From Chimonanthus salicifolius (lineage: Eukaryota > Streptophyta > Magnoliopsida > Laurales > Calycanthaceae), in assembly GCA_013350335.1 (NCBI GenBank), contig CM023539.1, positions 14,694,302 through 14,758,301 of the forward strand: DNA of 64,000 bases, in the 5' to 3' direction. Under the pieces are notes generated by a model. The model was not told where the DNA came from. It searched no databases and saw only the letters and a program-made list of their open reading frames with translations. This document shows, in pieces, positions 23,601-32,600 of this stretch. The translations under genes were made by a program, and so were the position numbers. How positions within the stretch are numbered: position 1 is the first letter of the stretch; every line of letters starts with the position of its first letter.

Positions 23601-26600
23601 AAAACATCATCTAATTGAGAGCGAGAAATGGCTTTTGTCAACATGTCAGCTAATTGATCCTTGGACTTCAAATATGGAGTGATAATAGTACCAGAGGATA
23701 AATGATGGCGAAGAAAATGACACTCAATTTCTATATACTTTGTACGCTCATGAAAAACAGGATTAGAAGCAATATTGGTTGCAACTTGATTGTCACAAAA
23801 CATGATGAAGGAGAGCTCAATTCAGCAAGAAAATGTTTGAACCATAGTAGTTCACATATTGTGTTGGCCATGGCCCTGTATTCTACTTCTGCACTGGAAC
23901 GGGCAACAACAATTTGTTTATTGTTTCACCAAGATACTAAATGAGATCCTAAGAGAATACAATATCCTGAGATAGATCGTCGATCATCTGGAGACCCATC
24001 TCAATCAGCGCCGGAATAGCCACGAACTGGCATATTCGACTGTCGTGAATAAAATAATCCGCGGCCAGGATGAGCCTTAAGATACCGAAGGATTCGAAAG
24101 ACAGCATGAAGATGAGCATCACTTGGAGCATGCATAAATTGACTGACGACGCCCACAATGTAGGATAAATCTGGCCATGTGATAGTGAGATCAATAAGTT
24201 TCCCAACCAATCGTTGATAAAAAGGCGGGATCATCAAGCAAAATCCCATCCAAAGCAGATAACTTGGTGTTGACATCTAAAGGAGTATCAGCCGGCATGC
24301 ACCCAGAATAACCAGCATCTTGTAAAAGATCTAAGGCATATTTTCTTTGAGAGAGAGAAAGCCCTTTAGAGGAACGAGCAACCTCAATCCCTAGAAAACA
24401 GCGAAGTGTACCCAAATCTTTAATGTCAAAGGTGCGTTGTAAATAAGCCTTGAATGCAATGACAGTTGTATCATCATTACCAGTGAGAACAATGTCATCA
24501 ACATAAACCACAAGGATCATCAAAATAGAGTAAACACGATAGACAAAGACCGAATGATCTACTTGACACTGAGAAAAACCATACTGCAATAGAGCATTGC
24601 TGAACTTATCAAACCAAGCTCGTAGAGATTGCTTTAGGCCATATATAGCTTTCTTAAGGCGGCATACCTTCCCTTGCTCCCCCTGTCTAATAAAGTCTGG
24701 AGGTAGTAGCATATAAACTTCTTCTTTTAGGTCACCATAGAGAAAGGCATTCTTGACATCCAATTGATGGAAAGACCAGTTACGAGTGGTAGAAATAGAA
24801 ATTAATACTCGAACTGAAGTAATCTTGGCCACAGGAGAGAAGGTTTCCTGATAATCAATACCATATGTCTGCATAAAGCCTTTGGCAGCCAAACGAGCTT
24901 TATATCTTGCAATGGTCCCATCTGGATGATGCTTTAAGGCAAAGACCCATTTGCACCCAACTGGAATCTGTTAGTGCCTCGGCTTGGCCAAGACTTTAAG
25001 TTTGTCAATTCCATGACTCGAAAAGAAAGCACTTGCTGGAAGTTTGAAGAACCAAGATGATCAAGAGTAAAGATCATGCTCCACCGGTTTAAAACTCATA
25101 GTTATGGCAATCACAAAACAGGTATTATGGCCATAGATGACTTTAGGTGGTACCCACACCTTCGAGAGGAATATCCCTAGGCCTAGAGAAACAAATGGTT
25201 AAATCATATGAAGCCTAGTGAGGAAGCTTGACAGTGAATTGGAAGCAAACTTGGAAATATGAATTAAGTTCACTGCCAGCTTGACCAGTCGTTCTCACCA
25301 ACCCCTCGGTAGAGACAGGATCGACCCATCGTGGTTAAGGACTGGTCGGCCAGATTGACATAGGTTCTGGAACATTGAACTGTCATTCTGGGTATGCCTC
25401 TGATCAAGAGTCTCGTATGCACCAACCCCTCGATGAAAAGCTGAAACGACCCCTCGTGGTCAACGACTCCTCGATCAAGATCTTGAGTTCTGGAATCTTT
25501 GAACTCATGTGGACTCTCGAAGAAACAGATATATCGGCAATCAAAGACCGATCAAGAGTACCAAGACCGACCCCTCGGTAAAGGGCGCCAGGTCGTTCTG
25601 GGTAACAGGTTCTATAGATGAAACTACTGTCAAGCATGTTTTGCACCAGAACGAGCCCCTCGTATGGACCGACCTCTCGGTACCATAAGTGTCGACCCAT
25701 CGGCGACAACAATATGTCAACCGGGAAAGAATATTACTGTTGGGAGTGCAATTAATGCACAACGGTCGGGTTTGGCAACATTTCTACTCACCGACCCCTC
25801 GATGCGACCGACCTGTCGGTACATTACCGTTAACTACAACTGGTTGCCTTTGCTATATAAACCAATCTTTATGCAACCAGTTGGTATCCTTCGAAAGGAT
25901 CAGTTGAACCCTCATCTTCACCAATAAGCTTCAACAAGGGCCAACAGAAGGATCACTCTCTCGTGCTTACATTAGGGGAATCATATACAACCAATCAAAT
26001 GAATTGAGTTGTGAAAAAGAGGAAGGATGTAAACTCAAACAACCAATCTGAGGATTGAATTTGAAAGTGAGAATAAGGGAACCATAAACTAGGAAACCTT
26101 TGGTAGAACCAGTTTCCTTGACACCCGGGACTGTGATTGCTAAACGACGGCTACAAGGAGGAGCATCAGAATACATGGGTGGGATCTTAAAGAAACACAC
26201 ATCAGGAGAAAGAACTTCAAAGGTAAGTACTTCTCGATTTTAATTTTCTTTAAAACCATTGTTCCGAAAGTGGATTAAGAAGAGGCACTCCGGAACCACT
26301 ATAAAAAAACTCTGGAGCGGAGTCTCCGGCACAGAGGTGGGTGGAATTCCTAGCCAAATGAATAGGTGGAATTCTTATTCGACAGTGGTGGGTGAAATTC
26401 CCAGCCGATTGAGTGAGGTGGAATTCCTACTCTAATTGTGAGGGTGTAAGTCCCCACTTCGTGGATTTTGGGGATAGCTCAAGGTTGAGCAAGTCCTAAC
26501 AGTAGATGTAGGTTGGTTAACCGAACCACTTTAAAATGGTTTTATGGTGTTTGATCTTTGTGTGTTTGTATTTAGTATTTAAGTACTCTTCTTAACACAC

Positions 26601-29600
26601 ATCGTTTGCATATTGATTATCTTATTCTATACATTGTACATTAGCATCGATAATCAAGCTTTAAGTAAAGGGATCAAAATCTTAGTGTGAATGTTTAAGA
26701 ATTAAATAAACAAACCATCACACTAAACAAATCTCTTAATTAAATATTCCACTGCACTAAAAGTAATCAAGAAATTTGTAAGCACCATTAAACTACATCA
26801 TCTAAACTCCGGAAAGTAATCTGAGATAGACTTCTGGATAAGCTTTCTCATTCTGGAGTTACTTGCTTACAGTCTAGGTTGCATGGTGACAAGAAGATTT
26901 GCATGTCTGAAGAACCTCTGGGCTTGATGGTCTGCCCACTTTGCAAGATTCTGTCGTAAAAATATTTTTTACAAAAAGATAGTCGAAATGAGTGTTTTTT
27001 TCACAAAGAGAAGCCGAAATGACGTTTTAGTGATATGTGAGAGTTTTAAAGAGATTTTTAGATAGAAATACTGATAGTTTCTCTAATTTAATAATCTCTA
27101 TAATGTAATATATGTGGTTTGGTCCCAATCATATTACATTATAGAGGTTTTACTGTATATCCATGTCATGCAAGAATAATAATCAATAAATGTGACAAAA
27201 TAACGAAAACCAGTGCGGGAAACAGATGGAGATTGTCAGACATCAGAATGCATTAGAGAAAATAAGGTAGAAGTATGTTTTTTGAGGGAGAAAGGAAAAG
27301 CAGGTCTACTGTGTGTGTTTGTCATATTGGCAATGTTCACAAGCAAATCTAGAGAAGGACAAAGATGGAACAAGTTGCTCAAAATAAAATTAGAGGGATG
27401 CCTAAGCGACAATGCCAGAGCCACACATCATCCGAGGAGGAGGTCGCACAAGCTTCAGATGATGCGGCTGGACGAGTGTCCAAGAAGTATAAGCCATCAA
27501 CTGCATGACCCTCACCAATTATCTGCTTTGTGGACAGATCCTGCAAGACACAATGAGAAGAAAAGAATGTGACTGAGCAATTTAGTGTTGTAGTAAGGGC
27601 ACTAACAGATAATAAATTTCGTGAGAGATTGGGAACATACAAAATTGAAGATAGGGTCAAAGTAGAAGAAACGGGGATGGTTCCAACACCAGTAACATCA
27701 GTAAATGACCCATTTGCTAGTTTGACCTTACCATATGAAACTGGAGAAAGGGAAGAAAAAATATTAGACGTACCAGCCATATAGTGAGTGGCCCTAGAAT
27801 CAATAATCCAAGAATGGGTTGAGGCATGGTGGGCAAGGGGCTTACCTAACTGCAAAGGGACAACATCAGACACCTTAGAGGATTGAAGGTGCTCAAGTCA
27901 TTGCAGTAATAATTTGAAGTCCTGTCTAGTCACTGGGGCACTATCATTAGCCACATCAGAGGAAAAAGGAAGGGCAGCGGAGAGATTAGCTTGATGTGGT
28001 CGACCATAAAGCATGTAGCATGAGGCAGCGGAATGATTAGTCATCTTGCAATATGTGCAAAAACAAATACCCTTTGTTCGTGAGCCGCGGGTGTTCCTAT
28101 GGGTGTCAGAAGAAGCCATGTTGCTGAAGCAGTGCACAAATATCGTTGTAGATCTGAAATATAGGCAGTGGCAACACCAGAAATAGAAGAAGGGTCCAAT
28201 CCAAGGGCTGAAAACAAAGCTTGAGGCCAAATACTGAATCCAGTCCACAGCAGTAACAGAGCTAGGAGAAAAGAAACTGCAAAAGTGGGTCCCACAAGTG
28301 CTAGAGTCAAGAGCAAGGAGATGTAGTCCAAGAACCAATAACCGGGGCAAGAACAGTAAAAAGGAGTAAAAAAGCTTCAAGGATTTTTCCTGACTGATAC
28401 TATGTAAAATATAATAATGGAGAAAAGAAGTTAAAGAGAATAAAATACTGGAAGAGAGAGAATTATCTCTTTGAATGTACTGTCTCACTTGAAGAAAAGA
28501 ATACACATGTATATATAGATTACAATGAGCTAATTAAGGCGACAGAAAAGGAAAGAATAAATTTCACATCAATTACAACTAATGACATATTTTTGTCAAC
28601 CCTTGAATTAAGACATGTCAAAAATATGACAATAGCAATATCATAGCATAGTTGAGCACATGATATAGGATGTATAATCTTTTTTACCTTGAATCCTTGC
28701 ATGTCATTGAGAAGCCGTCCACATGTACTCATAAGCTTGTACAATGTATGGTACTCTGAACCTCTAACAACCTCCTCTGGAAGATTTGGCCCCACAAAAT
28801 ACAGAGCCGGGAGAACAATGGGTCCCAACGCAAAAGACACATACCCATTGGTCATATATTCATCCATTGTTGGAACCAATTTGTCTATCTGCCACTGTGC
28901 CTCTCTCATCATAGACTTGAGTAAAGCCAGCCACTGCCATCCAATCAGCACAGGGCAACCACTATCAGGCAAATAATTGAGGATAAATGCTGCAAACAGA
29001 GTGGATTCTAGTGGATTAATTGGCAACTTAGGCTGTTGGATCTGAATCTAGATCATCACCATTATCAGCACAACCACCATCAAAGCCATTGTCCCATCTA
29101 CCTGGGATTGGCTGAATCTAAATCAAGATCTTCAGATCCAAATCTGGATCCAATTATATTTTCTATATTAGAGTAAGTCCAGGCACAATTCTAGATGATA
29201 GCCATGACTAGTGCCAAAACTCAAGTATTATATGAGATAAATTGGTGTGAAATCGAACATCATGCAGATGCTATCTGCTTATTAATTGGATCCAGGTTAG
29301 TGGAGGAACAGGGTGTCAGATCTCACTATCTCAATTAGATGGTGTGTGATGCTATGCCCTTGCCATGTGGATGCCTTCTTCCCAAGCTCAATAACTGTGT
29401 TGTAAATTGCTGAAAATATGATCTGAACTTGTTCAGAGCAACAATCAGCTGTTGAGCTTTCACCCCACCTGCAGGTGAATCCGTTACCAGTTACTTATAT
29501 CAATTTGAAAGCATCATGAAGTGAAACGCACAAAACTCAAAGACAGGATGCAGAGAAACAAGATAAACAGTAAAAAAATTACTTTTCAACCAAATGAATG

Positions 29601-32600
29601 AGGTTTACTAATTCTTCTCTAGAACCTCCAATATCATAGAAATCATCAACAACAGTAGTCAGCACACTGTTTTTTGCCCAAGATATTCGAGCATCAGATA
29701 GTTCAGGAGAGAAAATGGTGGCTGCAGCTGAGAAGTAGCAGTAGGTCAACTTCTGCCTAGCAAAATTTAGCTGATCCAACTGGTTTTCTTTGACCCACCT
29801 GTTTATAACAGAAAGAGATCATTACACAATAATTAATGTTGGCCTCATTTTCTTCCCAGTGGTTACCTGTCTAGATGTTCAAGTTCCTTTTGGTGTATGG
29901 ACTGACAGGCTTTAAAATCTTCCACTGCCAATTCTAGGATACTAATTTTGTCAATGTTTCTGGACCTGATATGCATGCAAGAAGCACATTAATGTAGTAA
30001 AAGGAAGCTGAACATTGTATAGAAATGGAATTTCCTTTTACTTATAAATTTGTCTGAGTGAAGGAGAGAATGCAGTTGTGTCCGTCTAAAATAAACCTGG
30101 GACATGTACTACCATGTTATGGGTCGAAGGGTCAGCCTCATTTTTAGGGCAACCTCAACCCTCCATTAATTCTACATCCCTTTTAATTGTCAAGCAAGCC
30201 CAACCAAGTGATCCTCACCATTGGATTCAACACTAACAGAAACTACCCTTTTCAGTTTGTTGAAATGTTGGGACCAAAAGATCAGGGTCAGTATGATTGA
30301 AAGGGCCCAAACTTAGCAGGCAGGACATTAAAGTGATTCCGTACACATCCCTGATGACCACCTAGAAATGATAGGTCCCATCTTCTAACATGGCCTGTTT
30401 GAGAGTAATAAACTCATATGTACCAATCAAGTTCTTATATATTAAATAGATAAGCAAGGGGTAAGCTTACCTATATGATGTCTTCAAAATCTTAAAATCA
30501 TGTATGCTATAGTTCTCAATATTCTTACGGTGATGTAGGCGCTCTAGATTGGCATAGAAAGGAATCTTCAGTGCATAATCAACCTAACAAATGACCAAAT
30601 AAAGAATTTTCAAATTTTCATGTGGAGAACTACAGGATTGAGCATAGAACAGTGTTCTATTACATAACGAGGTTTTGTGAAACAACCTCATCTGGTGACC
30701 CAACCATATATAAGTTATGCCCATAATATATCTTAGATTGAAAGATTAGTTGGCCGTATGATCAAGAGCCTGGATCACAAACCATAGATCTCAATACCCA
30801 GAATGTAGCATGTCAGGAAGCTATACACTCGCCACAGCTCAGGGCCAACAATTTCTTACATTTAAAACTGTTTAAATTAATACAACTAATATATCCATAA
30901 TACAAAAATTTGAAACCAACACTCAAGTAGTGTAGTTATATCTCATACACTACCTCTTGTGCAATGTCTTTCCAGAATCTGTCCTCACGCTTTGTAAGCT
31001 TGGATAGTTCTTGTTTTAGATTATGACTCGACAAGGAGTTTAGCTTCTCGAAGATCCACTGATCTGAGGATGTCAAGATTTGTGAAGCTCTGAATAGCTC
31101 TAGAAGTGTACCCAAGTCCATATTATTTCCTCCCAGCAAATTGAAGAAAAAGTCTTCTTCAGCAAATTGAACTAGGGCATCTACAGTAAAAGTTGAATCA
31201 GTTTGATCTTCCATCCACAATAAATAGGGGAAAAAAGCAACTTCATAACACTGTCAAAAAATTCAAAAGACAATAAGATTTTAGTCAAGAAGTACCTGAA
31301 GAAATATCATATCCATTCATACGCAATAGCCGATATGCCAAGGCACATGTGGAAATGTCTAGACATATTTCTTCATCACACTGCAACCAGCATCTGTTCC
31401 TCACATCAGGTCTCTAGTCTTTTTTTATGATAATTAACCTTTTTGAAGCAATTAAAGGTATATACTTGGACCATTACCTGTAAGTGTCATCCAATATTTT
31501 TCTTATCTCACTGATGAAATGTCGAGCAATACCTAACTTCTCAAGACTGTCGACCACACAGAGCTGGGTGTATTTATCTAGAGGATAAGCAGTGGGAACT
31601 GAAAGGACAATGAATTAAATCAAAAGGCACCAAGATAAAAAGACAATATGGCATCCCAAGTAACAGTATTGAAAACCAGGAGAAGTAACTATATTTCAGA
31701 CAAATGATACTGATGAGCCCTAACATAGATTGAGTATAACCCCAGAAATCAAGCAAATTTACAATGCTTTTTCATCTTCATCCTTCGGCCCTACTTTAAG
31801 GGTCTTTTCTACATCCCCAGACTACGAATTTATTGTTATCAAAGGAAAATGAATAATTCGATAACTACATATTTGCAGGGAGTCCGGGTAATAATTAATA
31901 ACTCAAGAACATACAGACAAAACCTGGTGGGAATGGTTACCAGCATTGCCAAAACTTTTTAAGACCGAGTGCAAGTACTCTAGGCACTTATCATCCTTCA
32001 GATGGATCAGAGCAGCTGCAGTTGTGGAAGGTGAATTAAACAAAGACCCATTCTTCCTCTGATACTTCATGACCTCTTGCCAGTCCTGCAATTTTCCTAG
32101 TCCTTCTGCAACATAGGCCAGGTAGGCTTTACTTCCTTTGGAATCACTCCTGGAGCATCTGAATGTGAACATATGAACAGATAAAGTACATGTTAGCAAC
32201 TTGAGATGGATAACATTTTGCCAATCCAACTAGAAAAAATGCCACCCAGAATACAAGAGTCAAGTGTTTTAGAACCTTTAACAACATCAGAATGATTTCT
32301 ATAAAATTATTCCCTAGCTCGTATGTTCTCTAGGACTAATTGATACTTCTTCAAATCAAAGATTTGAAATAGTGGGTAGGTTACCAAATAAATACATAAA
32401 TAATGAAAAGAAGAAAGAAACCATGCTCATGGGCAAAAGTGACAGATGACACCCTTAACGACCTCTTAAATTCTTTTTTAAGAAAATATTACTTCTGTTT
32501 GCAGGGACTGATGTGAGGTTGAGCAGTGCATTGTTTTAGAAAATCTAAATACCCATAATAGATAGTCTAGAACAATTATGTAATGGCCATGTTTTATAAC

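Larger units (their letters stand above)
24969..26940 (+). repeat. SIRE-like copia LTR (copy C), inserted in the copia element
   Basis: It starts TGTTAGTGCCTCGG directly after GAATC. It follows the layout of copies A and B: dyad-word cluster 25280-25832, TATA-like box at about 26298, 'cagtagatgtaggttggtt...gaaccact' at about 26500. The right end is not clear and the second GAATC was not found, so the boundary is approximate. Confidence 0.6.
23322..28631 (-). mobile_element. Ty1/copia LTR retrotransposon, internally deleted and interrupted
   Basis: Two 229-bp LTRs (23322-23550 and 28403-28631) run TGTAAAATAT...ATATGACA on the plus strand. Beside the left one is the classic copia polypurine tract (TTGAGGGGGAGTGT, minus strand) and beside the right one a degraded Met-tRNA primer site (AGTATCAG). 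The order gag-protease-integrase-RT-RNase H is that of copia. The integrase C-terminal half and the RT start are missing where a SIRE-like LTR and a small TIR element lie. TAGCAAT abuts the left end and sits one base beyond the right end, a possible imperfect target duplication. Confidence 0.88.
14625..28687 (-). other. Giant intron 13 of KS, 14,063 bp, filled with transposons
   Basis: It is bounded by GTAAAA at 28687 and TGCAG at 14625. It contains, from the donor: a copia element (28631-23322) with a SIRE-like LTR in it, a second SIRE-like LTR, an Au-like SINE, a non-autonomous LTR element inside a minisatellite, a second minisatellite and an RTE fragment. About 14625-15000 and 21800-23320 show no recognisable element. 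The SIRE-like LTRs and the non-autonomous element are antisense to the gene; the copia element is sense. Confidence 0.85.

Noticed and set aside
25280..25832. Regularly spaced short repeats looking like a CRISPR array
   Set aside because: The words are 12 bp, irregularly spaced, inside a plant LTR and present in sister LTRs. No cas genes.
23317..28640. A clean 5-bp target duplication for the copia element
   Set aside because: The five bases next to the LTRs are GCAAT and ATAGC. TAGCAAT occurs on both sides only with a one-base offset, so it is mentioned but not claimed.
31181..31252. Longer KS exon 8 starting near 31250
   Set aside because: The acceptor TTGACAG there gives an immediate in-frame TGA after exon 7. 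The acceptor at 31181 keeps phase and family similarity.
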